Virus record (IMG/VR): IMGVR_UViG_3300001533_000271
Span: 1 to 20,429 of that record
Strand: one strand, 5' to 3'
Source: a virus
DNA length: 20,429 nt
Part shown: in pieces, positions 14,226 to 20,429 of the stretch
Layout of the letters: each line of letters starts with the position of its first letter
Position numbering within the stretch: position 1 is the first letter of the stretch
The notes under the pieces: generated by a model
Database searches by the model: none
The model's input: only the letters and a program-made list of their open reading frames with translations
What the model was told of the DNA's origin: nothing
Made by a program: the position numbers and the translations under genes

Positions 14226-15572
14226 TTAGGCAAGCAGGTTAGCGACATGGACATAGCGGTAATACTGGTTGATGTTCGCAGTCATATTCTGTGCGTCGGG
14301 GGTGTTACTACCATTGACGACGAACGGGTTCGCGACAACGCCGTAGCGAGTCTTGAAGCCGATCTTCGGCTGGAAGGTATCTTCACCAACTGCCTGTACC
14401 ATCTGGAGCGGAACATACGGGCAGTAGAACAGACCAGCATCCATCGCGTTAGGACCCTTGTAGCCAGCAACGAAGTATTCGTTGTTTGCTGAGGCAGAGT
14501 GGTAAGGGTCAATGAAAACCTTGATTCGACCGTTGATGGTACCAGCAAAGGTGTTACCGGTATCGTCAACTTCAAGGTTCGACTGAAGCGCAGGAGCGTA
14601 GTCAAGAACACCAGCCATTGCGAGGGCGGCAGCAACATCACTCGAAGTGATGATGAAGTTACCCTTGCCACGGCGAGTTTCCTTGGCAATCGCGTTGCAC
14701 TCACGCTCGATCTGGAACAAGAGACCCTTGAATCGCTCAACCGACCAGCGACCGTCAGAGTCAACTTGCAGGTCGAATGCACCCGCAGTCGTGGTCTGCT
14801 GCGCACCAGTCTTAGCGACCTTGTAGATGAGACGGATGATTTCTCGGTTGATTTCCGCAAGGATTTCAGTCGAGAGCATGTTGGCGAGTTCGGTCTGGGC
14901 ATCGAGACCGTGGAGAGCCTTGAGGTCTTGCTCAAGTTCCATGGTGTATTCAGCCTTGAGACCACGGGTCTTTGCTTCAACCGAAGTCTTGTCGATGTTG
15001 ATCGACATTTCGTTGAATGCTTCATTATTGGCAGAACCAAGACGCTCACCAATCGCAGTATCGAGACCACGACCGATGATTGCGTTAGTGGTACCGAGGT
15101 CTGAACGGGATGCACCGCTCACACCGAACGAGAAGTCTTGGGTTCCAACCGAAGAAGTCTGTCCAAGAGCCGAAGTACCAGAGAACGCGGATGCTGGTTC
15201 AGTGAGACCAAGAGCCTCATTTTCCTGTGCCGCTTCGACACTTCCACCGTTCTTACCGTATGCTGCTCGGAGAGCGAATACGAGACCGGTAGGACCGCTC
15301 ATTGGCTGAACACCACAGATATCGTAAGCGATCAACTGTGGGGCTGCACGGCGAACGAGACTGATGAGAATTGGATCCCACTTGTCAACATTGCCGGTCT
15401 TGTTATGATGATCGCTAGACTCACGCAGGAACTTCTTCTGGTTCTCTAGAAGAACAGAAGTCACTCGCTTGCGGTAAGAGTCCTTGATCTGCGGATATTT
15501 CTTACTTTCAAGCAGAGGCTTCCACTGCTTCGAAAGAGATTCGTACATATTCATTTGATCATTGAAGTCCAT
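14226..15572 (-). CDS. 23: Major capsid protein gp23
   Basis: 448 residues from the ATG at 15572, with GGGAGAATCC upstream; an in-frame ATG at 15620 would put that ribosome site inside the protein. T4 gp23 has 521. The match is clear: LVRRAAPQLIAYDICGVQPM, PTGLVFALRAAYGK, MSINIDKTSVEAKTRGLKAEYTMELEQDLKALHGLDAQTELANMLSTEI, and AGYKGPNAMDAGLFYCPYVPL. It builds the head shell as hexamers. T4 gp23 loses its N-terminus to gp21 at (L/I)xE; here FLRE at 48-51 is the best candidate. It has its own late-type promoter and ends at the shared palindromic terminator. Confidence 0.95.
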   Translation of the reverse strand: MDFNDQMNMYESLSKQWKPLLESKKYPQIKDSYRKRVTSVLLENQKKFLRESSDHHNKTGNVDKWDPILISLVRRAAPQLIAYDICGVQPMSGPTGLVFALRAAYGKNGGSVEAAQENEALGLTEPASAFSGTSALGQTSSVGTQDFSFGVSGASRSDLGTTNAIIGRGLDTAIGERLGSANNEAFNEMSINIDKTSVEAKTRGLKAEYTMELEQDLKALHGLDAQTELANMLSTEILAEINREIIRLIYKVAKTGAQQTTTAGAFDLQVDSDGRWSVERFKGLLFQIERECNAIAKETRRGKGNFIITSSDVAAALAMAGVLDYAPALQSNLEVDDTGNTFAGTINGRIKVFIDPYHSASANNEYFVAGYKGPNAMDAGLFYCPYVPLQMVQAVGEDTFQPKIGFKTRYGVVANPFVVNGSNTPDAQNMTANINQYYRYVHVANLLA

Positions 15573-15593
15573 TGTGGATTCTCCCTTTGTGAA

Positions 15594-15625
15594 CACTGGA
15601 TCGGGGTAACATTTCCCCAACAGTG
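15594..15625 (-). other. Leader hairpin of the gp23 transcript
   Basis: On the - strand CACTG (15625-15621) pairs with CAGTG (15598-15594), and GGGG (15618-15615) with CCCC (15606-15603); the internal loop is 2 and 4 nt, the end loop 8. The late promoter would start transcription near 15621, so only the inner stem is certain to be in the RNA. May shield the 5' end. Confidence 0.4.
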
Positions 15626-15626
15626 G

Positions 15627-15633
15627 TATTTAG
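15627..15633 (-). promoter_or_regulatory. gp55-type late promoter of gene 23
   Basis: CTAAATA on the - strand, 55 bases before the gp23 ATG, in the short gap after the gp22 stop. The same heptamer, preceded by ATTT or AATT, stands upstream of gp22 and gp67. Confidence 0.72.
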
Positions 15634-15651
15634 TAAATTAGAACTTTCAGA

Positions 15652-17178
15652 TTAGAAATCACGGATGACGCGGTTTGCGCCTTCAATTAGAGACTTGGTG
15701 AGCGGATCCATTCCGGCGTATTCGTCGTCGATGAGTTCCTTGACCTCACTGAGGTTTCGGGACTTACCATTGACAATCGTTTCGGTAGTATCCTTAGTTG
15801 GCTTGTTCGAACGCGAAGTCTTACGATCTTCGCTGTAGGTCTCAACGAGGGTCTTGATCTTCGAAGAATACTTCTTGGGATCAGAAGTTTCGATACCTTC
15901 CGCAAGACGGGCAATCTTTGCACGACCGACCGAAGAAAGGTTTGAAGTCAGACGATCAAACTCACGCTCGCAGTTTTGCTCATTGAGTTTGTTGCGTAGT
16001 TCAACATTCTTAGCGATCTGCTCACTGAGTTCAGTCTTGAGGATTTCGGTTTCCTTGTGCATCTCATCGAGAACATTGAACTTACCCGTAGGCACTTCAA
16101 TGTGGTGTTCTTCGAAGACACGGAAGATGTTCTCTTGGAGAGATTCAAGAAGTTCACCACGGAGACCGCTATCAATTGCCGTTTGGTTATCTTCAACCCA
16201 CTCATTGATGGTCGCCGAGAGGAATCGGTCAATACCATCAACTAGGTTTTCAACCTGCTTGTTTGCGCGGTTATATGCCTTGGTCTTTGCAACGGCATAC
16301 TTGGTCTTGTAATGCTCAGTTAGAGAGTGAGCAAGACCGTGTACACGCTCACGAACAGCGGCTTCGAAGACGGTTCGGGTATGAGCCTTGAATTCCTCGG
16401 TGAGGTTCTTCTGACTCTTAGAGAAGATAGCGTTGTAATGCTCGTCCATCTTCTCTTTGTTTTCCTCGTCGTCGTCCATTTCCTTTAGACGCTTCTCAAC
16501 CATATCGTCAGTTTCGTCGTCATAGTCGTCATAGTCGTCGGATTCAGACATTTCGTCATCTTCGTCTTCATCGTCAGACTCAGACATTTCTTCGTCATCA
16601 TAATCCTCATCATCGGACTCAGACATTTCGTCGTCTTCGTCTTCGTAGTCATCATCCGACTCAGACATTTCTTTGTCATCATCTTCGTCTTCATCGTCAG
16701 ACTCAGACATTTCGTCGTCTTCGTCTTCGTCATCCATTTCGCGGACCATTCTCATGATACGCTCGGAGACGGTTTCAGAATCGTCATCTTCGTCATCTTC
16801 GTCATCCGACTCGATAACATCTTCGTCTTCATCGTCCTCGTCATCAGACTCGATAAGACCCTCATCGTTCGGGTTATTGTCGAGTTCATCATACTCGGGC
16901 TTGACTTCGGATTTCGATTCTTCCATTTCTTCCTCGTCATCATCCTCATAATCTGACTCTTGCATACTGCGAGTATCAGAAGTGTTTGAGTCTTGACGAT
17001 TTTCAGAGTCACCAGAGGTTTCCTCGGTGCCATCACGCTCCTGCTCTGCGGAAGCATCTACGGCATCTGCGTCTTCTTGGTCACTCATTTCATCTTTGGT
17101 ATTCTTGCCTTGAATTGAATCGGCAGCACCTTCCATCAGTCTGCGTGCTTCTTCAATTGCGTTTAATTCAGATGCCAT
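15652..17178 (-). CDS. 22: Prohead scaffold protein gp22 with long acidic repeat domain
   Basis: 508 residues against about 269 in T4 gp22. The last 260 match T4: LTEEFKAHTRTVFEAAVRERV (T4 TFGTVFEATVKQHAVK), INEWVEDNQTAIDSGLRGELLESL (T4 KEWLAENKLAVDKGIKAELFESM), HHIEVP and the following coiled coil. It forms the inner core on which gp23 assembles. Residues 28-245 are an added, extremely acidic domain with five MSESDD repeats and two IESDDEDDED repeats. (L/I)xE sites for gp21 occur at about 110 and 233. ATG 17178 has AGGAG upstream, with a late-type promoter 42 bases before it. Confidence 0.92.
   Translation of the reverse strand: MASELNAIEEARRLMEGAADSIQGKNTKDEMSDQEDADAVDASAEQERDGTEETSGDSENRQDSNTSDTRSMQESDYEDDDEEEMEESKSEVKPEYDELDNNPNDEGLIESDDEDDEDEDVIESDDEDDEDDDSETVSERIMRMVREMDDEDEDDEMSESDDEDEDDDKEMSESDDDYEDEDDEMSESDDEDYDDEEMSESDDEDEDDEMSESDDYDDYDDETDDMVEKRLKEMDDDEENKEKMDEHYNAIFSKSQKNLTEEFKAHTRTVFEAAVRERVHGLAHSLTEHYKTKYAVAKTKAYNRANKQVENLVDGIDRFLSATINEWVEDNQTAIDSGLRGELLESLQENIFRVFEEHHIEVPTGKFNVLDEMHKETEILKTELSEQIAKNVELRNKLNEQNCEREFDRLTSNLSSVGRAKIARLAEGIETSDPKKYSSKIKTLVETYSEDRKTSRSNKPTKDTTETIVNGKSRNLSEVKELIDDEYAGMDPLTKSLIEGANRVIRDF
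16504..16854 (-). repeat. Acidic 12-14-residue repeats in gp22
   Basis: In the protein, MSESDD recurs at 157, 171, 185, 198 and 210 with 12-14-residue periods filled with Asp, Glu and a few Tyr. Two further units (IESDDEDDED) start at 109 and 122. In DNA the units are 36-42 bases, each containing a near-identical 15-base core ending in CAGACAT as read on the + strand. A coding repeat that probably changes in number by slippage or recombination. Confidence 0.85.
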
Positions 17179-17219
17179 GTGGAATATCTCCTGTAAATGG
17201 TCTTGGTCAATCTGTTGTT

Positions 17220-17226
17220 TATTTAG
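17220..17226 (-). promoter_or_regulatory. gp55-type late promoter of gene 22
   Basis: CTAAATA on the - strand, preceded by ATTTC, 42 bases before the gp22 ATG and between gp21 and gp22. Confidence 0.7.
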
Positions 17227-17252
17227 GAAATCTGTGGTTTCAGAGTGAAACT

Positions 17253-17903
17253 TTACCCTCTGAGATCATTCATGAAATCTTCGAAGACCTTGGCTTCCGC
17301 CATTCGAAGTTTGCGACTGGGGGTGTTCTTAATGACTTTTCGTGCAATCTCTGCCTTGCGAACCCAGTTGCTGTTGCGGTATACCCACACAACACCTTCC
17401 ATGATTCCATTGACGAATGCACTCGGAGCCGATGGATCAGCAACGATGTCAGCAGCCGTGACAAGACGAAAGTCTTCCTGAACATAACTCACCGCGTTTC
17501 GTTCTTGGACTGAACCAACGCCGCGTGAAGACACGCCTAGATTGAACCCACCCTTGAGCAAACCTTTGACAGTTTGCCCTTTGGGGGTATCCAGAATCAA
17601 AGCCTTACCAATGTAATTCTTTCCCTCTTTCTTGAGGGATACGATTTTATGGCTGACTCGTTCTAGGTGGATCTTCGGTCCTTCCGGGTGTTCCAGTTCA
17701 CCGTAGCCGCGATTGGTGTCGATAGATTCTTTGATGTATCGAGCGGTTTCCCGGTCCAAAACTGGCATGGGGTATACACGGTTGTTACCGTTTCGAATAT
17801 CCCCTTGAAGGAATATTCCTTCGATGTAATAAGATTTCTCTTTACCGTTGCTTTCGGTAAGAACAGAGATCTCAGGATTGTATTCAGTAATAAGTCGAGC
17901 CAT
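17253..17903 (-). CDS. 21: Prohead protease gp21
   Basis: 216 residues; T4 gp21 has about 212. The catalytic His lies in ELEHP (H72), the Ser in GVSSRG (S125 or S126), and an acidic DFRLVTAADIV.DPSAP segment follows, as in T4 (ELNHP, GVSSRGLGS, DAVWGPSAP). This U35-type serine protease cuts capsid and core proteins at (L/I)xE and then itself. Its ATG overlaps the gp67 stop by one base (TAATG), so it has no promoter of its own and is read with gp67. Confidence 0.94.
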   Translation of the reverse strand: MARLITEYNPEISVLTESNGKEKSYYIEGIFLQGDIRNGNNRVYPMPVLDRETARYIKESIDTNRGYGELEHPEGPKIHLERVSHKIVSLKKEGKNYIGKALILDTPKGQTVKGLLKGGFNLGVSSRGVGSVQERNAVSYVQEDFRLVTAADIVADPSAPSAFVNGIMEGVVWVYRNSNWVRKAEIARKVIKNTPSRKLRMAEAKVFEDFMNDLRG

Positions 17904-18067
17904 TACTTGTCCTTTTTGAACATACCCTTTGCAACTTCAATCTTTCGATCTTCCAATGCAATGTGGGCTTTGGTGTTCATTGCAGTCTGAAAGTGTTTCT
18001 TCGCAGACCGAAAGTCTCCGTTTTGATATGAGCGGAGCATTTTACGAATTGAAAGTCGGCTGTCCAT
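17903..18067 (-). CDS. 67: Prohead core protein gp67-like (54 aa, no acidic tail)
   Basis: 54 residues from the ATG at 18067, with GGAGAAG upstream. MLRSYQNGDFRSAKKHFQTAMNTKAHIALEDRKIEVAKGMF resembles the helical start of T4 gp67 (NDLVAARKLFAEAMAARTIDLIKEEKIAIARNFL). As I recall, T4 gp67 continues in an acidic Asp/Glu tail; here the protein stops right after the helix. A late-type promoter is 62 bases upstream. It overlaps gp21 by one base. The match is short, so the gp67 name is likely but not certain. Confidence 0.75.
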   Translation of the reverse strand: MDSRLSIRKMLRSYQNGDFRSAKKHFQTAMNTKAHIALEDRKIEVAKGMFKKDK

Positions 18068-18128
18068 TGTTATTTCTTCTCCGAAACATGGTTGTGTAGA
18101 TACCAGTTTAGTGACTGTTCTACAAGAG

Positions 18129-18135
18129 TATTTAG
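18129..18135 (-). promoter_or_regulatory. gp55-type late promoter of gp67/gp21
   Basis: CTAAATA on the - strand, preceded by AATTCG, in the 94-base gap between the 146-aa gene and gp67. Confidence 0.68.
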
Positions 18136-18161
18136 CGAATTCCCATCGTTGAACTCGGATA

Positions 18162-18602
18162 TTAGTCGGCGTTTGTTTGGATCGGATAGGGATTCTGAGA
18201 ACAAAAGTAGTGCCGGATCGCCTCGAAAACTGAGTTCCAATTTTCAACAAGAATTCCATCCGCATCGTCGGCAAGTGACTTCACGATATCACCACTACCA
18301 CTCTGTGAAACAATGGTCGCCGTGTTCCCTGAAACCGAATCTTTCTTGACCAATCCAAGATCTTTGGCAGTGTTTACAAACAACTTGGCTTTGGATGGGT
18401 TGGCAAACTTGACGCGAATTGTTTCTTCAGAGAGCGATTCGCTTTTCTCCTTGCGGGAGTTATACATGTCCCATGCTCTACCATAGAGAATTGAAACACC
18501 CTCGTCTTCACCGTAGCGGTCAGTAAACCGCTTCTTGTTTTTCTTGATCCAAGTCTCAATAGACTTGTCCGGTGGCGCGGCTTCGGATAGATTTAGTCTC
18601 AT
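18162..18602 (-). CDS. Phage structural-region protein of unknown function (146 aa)
   Basis: 146 residues. The N-terminus PDKSIETWIKKNKKRFTDRYG...ILYGRAWDMYN is a helical motif widespread in tailed-phage structural regions. The C-terminal part, with TIRVKFANPSKAKLFVNTAKDLGLV and repeating strands, suggests a small alpha/beta fold. T4 has gp67 directly after gp20 and gp68 before gp21; this gene occupies the place between gp20 and gp67 but does not look like gp68. Its ATG overlaps the gp20 stop (ATGA). A core or packaging role is inference from position. Confidence 0.65.
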   Translation of the reverse strand: MRLNLSEAAPPDKSIETWIKKNKKRFTDRYGEDEGVSILYGRAWDMYNSRKEKSESLSEETIRVKFANPSKAKLFVNTAKDLGLVKKDSVSGNTATIVSQSGSGDIVKSLADDADGILVENWNSVFEAIRHYFCSQNPYPIQTNAD

Positions 18603-20314
18603 TGATCACCCCTCTGCGAATCTTTTTTGTCTTCGTCATCCGGAAGTTGTTGCTCCGGTGGAAGACCCGGTTCTCTGGAAGATGGTGTGGGTGGTTCATC
18701 ATACCCAAACCCACCCTCGTCATCATCGGATTGATCGGATCCACCACCCGGTTCATCTCCAAACCCACCGCCACCAAACCCACCGCCACCAAAACCATCA
18801 TTGTCTGCATCCGCGTATTGGGAATTGTCTTTCTCTTTCTCAATCTGCTTGTCGATTTCGTCGATTTCTTCTTCGGTTTGGCGAAGAATATCGAGCCTAA
18901 TCTGTCGGTGTGAGAAATACTTGCCGACATATGGATCGAGACTTTGAAGTAAGTTCATTCTCTCGGTCATCAATTCCGCTTCTTTGAGTTCGGTGAAATG
19001 GCTGTCACGGCGGAAGTCAAAGAAAATGTCGTTGGAGATTTCTTGCCATTCATCTAGGGTCATAATACCCTTGAGAATAACCTGAGTTTTGAGAAGATCA
19101 TAGAAAATAGCAGCAAAGCGGGTTCGCAGTCGATCAACAAACTTCGAAAACTTCAATTCGTCTCTGGTCATTTCTGACGCTCGACCCAGACTAAACCCGG
19201 TTTCGGGTTCAAGTCGGGTGATCGGAATATAGAGCGATTGATAGAGTTTCTTTTGGAAGTATCGAACATCTTCGATTTCTCCCAAGTTTTGACCGCCCTG
19301 CAAAGTCTCAATTTGGGTTCCCTGAGACCCTTCACGACGCGGTAGCCAGTAGTCTTCGGTCATTGCCAAGTGGCGGTTGTTGTCTCTCAGTTCACCAGTG
19401 TTTGCATCGTAAACAATCTTGTTGCGATACTGAGTCATGAGTTTGCGGACATACTGCTCTGCTCGATTTTTAGGAAGCGAACCGGTGTCAATGTAAAACG
19501 CTCGGCGTTCAGGTGCGCGGGCAAGTCGGTAAATCACAACAGCATGCTCAAGCATTCTCAACTGGTTTGCTGGTCGGATTGCTTTGTAAAGATACCCTAA
19601 CACCATGTTTTTCTGTGGGTCATATAGACCGGATGGGGCATAAGCAATAGCATCAGGGAAAACAGAAACCTTGTTTCCGCCATATCCGTATCCGCCCCAC
19701 GACGAATCGTCAAGGTAAGTGTAGTATTCTTGGTAATCCTTGATAATCGTGTTTCCAGACTCATCCGTTTCTTCGACGATTTCTCGGATCTTCTGCATTC
19801 GGGTCGGATCAATCTGACGAAGTTCCTGAATCCCATTTTTTGGTTTGTTGGTGTCTACGATCTTATGGAAGTAAATCTTCCCGTCGATATACCATCTTCG
19901 AAACAAGTCATAACATTCAGTGTTGAAGTCTAAAAGTTCAAGAATCTCATCAAAGGATTCTTGCATCTTCTCTTTGGTCGCCTCATCAACTTCAGTTTTA
20001 CCCAAGTCCAATTCGATGATTTGCTCTTGGTCACCCGTCACGATACTGGCAGTTACAATGTCCTCAATCGCCATATCGACTTCTGGGATACTAGAAATCT
20101 CTCGATACTTCTGGATGAGTTCGACTTCACTTTGGAATACAGCATCAAGGTCGATTGCCTGACCGAAAAATCCACCACTGGCTTCGATGGTATAAGAGCC
20201 GTCTATATCCATGGGTCTCGCAAAAGACCCAAGTTTTCTCATGTTCGAAGTTTGCTTCTTAGTGGCTTTGAACTGCCACCCTGCAAACTGGTATTTTTTT
20301 GTCATTCCTGCCAT
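18599..20314 (-). CDS. 20: Portal protein gp20
   Basis: 571 residues; T4 gp20 has about 524. The T4 pattern is clear: SIPEVDMAIEDIVTASIV, LFRRWYIDGKIYFHKIVD, QELRQIDPTRMQKIRE, LYKAIRPANQLRMLEHAVVIYRLARAPERRAFYIDTGSLPK, RYFQKKLYQSLYIPITRLE and FSKFVDRLRTRFAAIF. It forms the dodecameric ring at the capsid vertex, starts head assembly and carries DNA packaging. The last 75 residues are extra: a Gly-rich stretch with GFGGGGFGGGGFG, then an Asp/Pro/Glu-rich tail. ATG 20314 has AGGA upstream. Confidence 0.95.
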   Translation of the reverse strand: MAGMTKKYQFAGWQFKATKKQTSNMRKLGSFARPMDIDGSYTIEASGGFFGQAIDLDAVFQSEVELIQKYREISSIPEVDMAIEDIVTASIVTGDQEQIIELDLGKTEVDEATKEKMQESFDEILELLDFNTECYDLFRRWYIDGKIYFHKIVDTNKPKNGIQELRQIDPTRMQKIREIVEETDESGNTIIKDYQEYYTYLDDSSWGGYGYGGNKVSVFPDAIAYAPSGLYDPQKNMVLGYLYKAIRPANQLRMLEHAVVIYRLARAPERRAFYIDTGSLPKNRAEQYVRKLMTQYRNKIVYDANTGELRDNNRHLAMTEDYWLPRREGSQGTQIETLQGGQNLGEIEDVRYFQKKLYQSLYIPITRLEPETGFSLGRASEMTRDELKFSKFVDRLRTRFAAIFYDLLKTQVILKGIMTLDEWQEISNDIFFDFRRDSHFTELKEAELMTERMNLLQSLDPYVGKYFSHRQIRLDILRQTEEEIDEIDKQIEKEKDNSQYADADNDGFGGGGFGGGGFGDEPGGGSDQSDDDEGGFGYDEPPTPSSREPGLPPEQQLPDDEDKKDSQRGDQ

Positions 20315-20344
20315 CGTGTTTTCCTATAAGGGGGACTCATCATA

Positions 20345-20351
20345 TATGTAG
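20345..20351 (-). promoter_or_regulatory. Weak candidate late promoter of gp20
   Basis: CTACATA on the - strand, one base from CTAAATA, 31 bases before the gp20 ATG. Weak on its own; the site is where a late promoter would be expected. Confidence 0.35.
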
Positions 20352-20355
20352 GACT

Positions 20356-20422
20356 AAAAAACCCGCCAAAGTGTGCATCGTCCTGCGGGTGACGAGAGGC
20401 ATGGCGGGTCTGCTTTGCACAC
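20356..20422 (-). terminator. Terminator-like element with crossing stems upstream of gp20
   Basis: On the - strand ACCCGCC (20409-20403) pairs with GGCGGGT (20367-20361) and is followed by a T run ending at 20356: a terminator for the gene lying off the right edge. GTGTGCA (20422-20416) pairs with TGCACAC (20377-20371) across it, and TCGTC (20395-20391) with GACGA (20382-20378) inside. The two long stems cross, so either one excludes the other or they form a pseudoknot. Confidence 0.6.
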
Positions 20423-20429
20423 TAACATG

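Noticed and set aside
14282-15115. A 277-codon - strand ORF inside gp23
   Set aside because: Ser/Arg/Leu-rich composition with no motif, in another frame of a certain gp23 gene.
15573-15620. Start of gp23 at 15620, giving 16 more residues
   Set aside because: It would place the GGGAGAATCC ribosome site inside the gene and begins with an unusual Cys/Pro stretch; ATG 15572 fits better.
16504-16854. CRISPR-like array
   Set aside because: Units are adjoining coding repeats in frame with gp22, with no unique spacers.
16673-16951. A + strand ORF coding for almost pure serine
   Set aside because: It is the complement of the Asp/Glu repeat of gp22; the codon pattern explains it.
18068-18274. Extension of the gp67-like gene up to 18274
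   Set aside because: It would overlap the 146-aa gene and cover the late promoter; the good ribosome site and gp67 similarity begin at 18067.
20371-20422. The GTGTGCA/TGCACAC pair as a tRNA acceptor stem
   Set aside because: The two arms are only 38 bases apart and no anticodon or T-arm pattern is present; too short for a tRNA.

Overview
The window is a tightly packed piece of a T4-like myovirus genome (Caudoviricetes). This rests on recognisable homologues of UvsY, UvsW, the late sigma factor gp55, gp47 and gp46 on the + strand, and of gp23, gp22, gp21, gp67 and gp20 on the - strand, in an order close to T4. The proteins are well diverged from T4: gp23 and gp67 are shorter, gp22 and gp20 carry extra low-complexity segments. 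A CobS-like AAA ATPase, a SpoT/MESH1-type HD hydrolase and a beta-propeller-like protein are not T4 core genes. This points to a distant 'exo-T4' phage; the host cannot be named from this sequence.

Layout. 1-1772: small phage protein and CobS-like ATPase, closed by a hairpin/T-run. 1796-5095: an accessory cassette of HD alarmone-hydrolase-like protein, DEDDh exonuclease, PNK-type kinase, three very small genes and a metallophosphoesterase. 5106-6025: an Sm-like small protein and a gp19-type tail-tube-fold protein. 6059-13339: recombination and late-transcription block (uvsY, a small gene, dCMP-deaminase-like protein, uvsW, second Sm-like protein, gp55, a 55-aa gene, gp47, a 24-aa micro-gene, gp46). 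13336-14142: beta-propeller-like protein. A perfect palindromic terminator at 14167-14190 separates converging units. 14226-20314, - strand: head genes (portal gp20, a 146-aa protein, gp67, protease gp21, scaffold gp22, major capsid gp23). 20356-20422: a structured element with crossing pairings. No stretch of more than about 115 bases lacks a gene, and I saw no tRNA, CRISPR or insertion sequence.

Regulation. All five TATAAT boxes I found on the + strand have TTGACA or TTGACT 16-17 bases upstream, three of them with full consensus and exact 17-base spacing; four lie inside genes, and one ends only eight bases before the uvsY ATG. On the - strand CTAAATA stands 42-62 bases upstream of gp23, gp22 and gp67, matching the kind of -10 element that a gp55-type sigma reads (T4: TATAAATA). 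So the + strand block appears to be driven by host-type sigma70 promoters and the head genes by gp55, which is encoded in the same window.

How the genes work together. gp46/gp47 resect DNA ends, UvsY loads the recombinase (not in window), UvsW remodels branched intermediates, the deaminase feeds dTTP synthesis, gp55 switches on late genes, and gp20/21/22/23/67 build and mature the prohead. Most notable are the promoter set, the alarmone-hydrolase cassette, the acidic repeat domain fused to the scaffold while gp67 lacks an acidic tail, and the crossing-stem element upstream of the portal gene.
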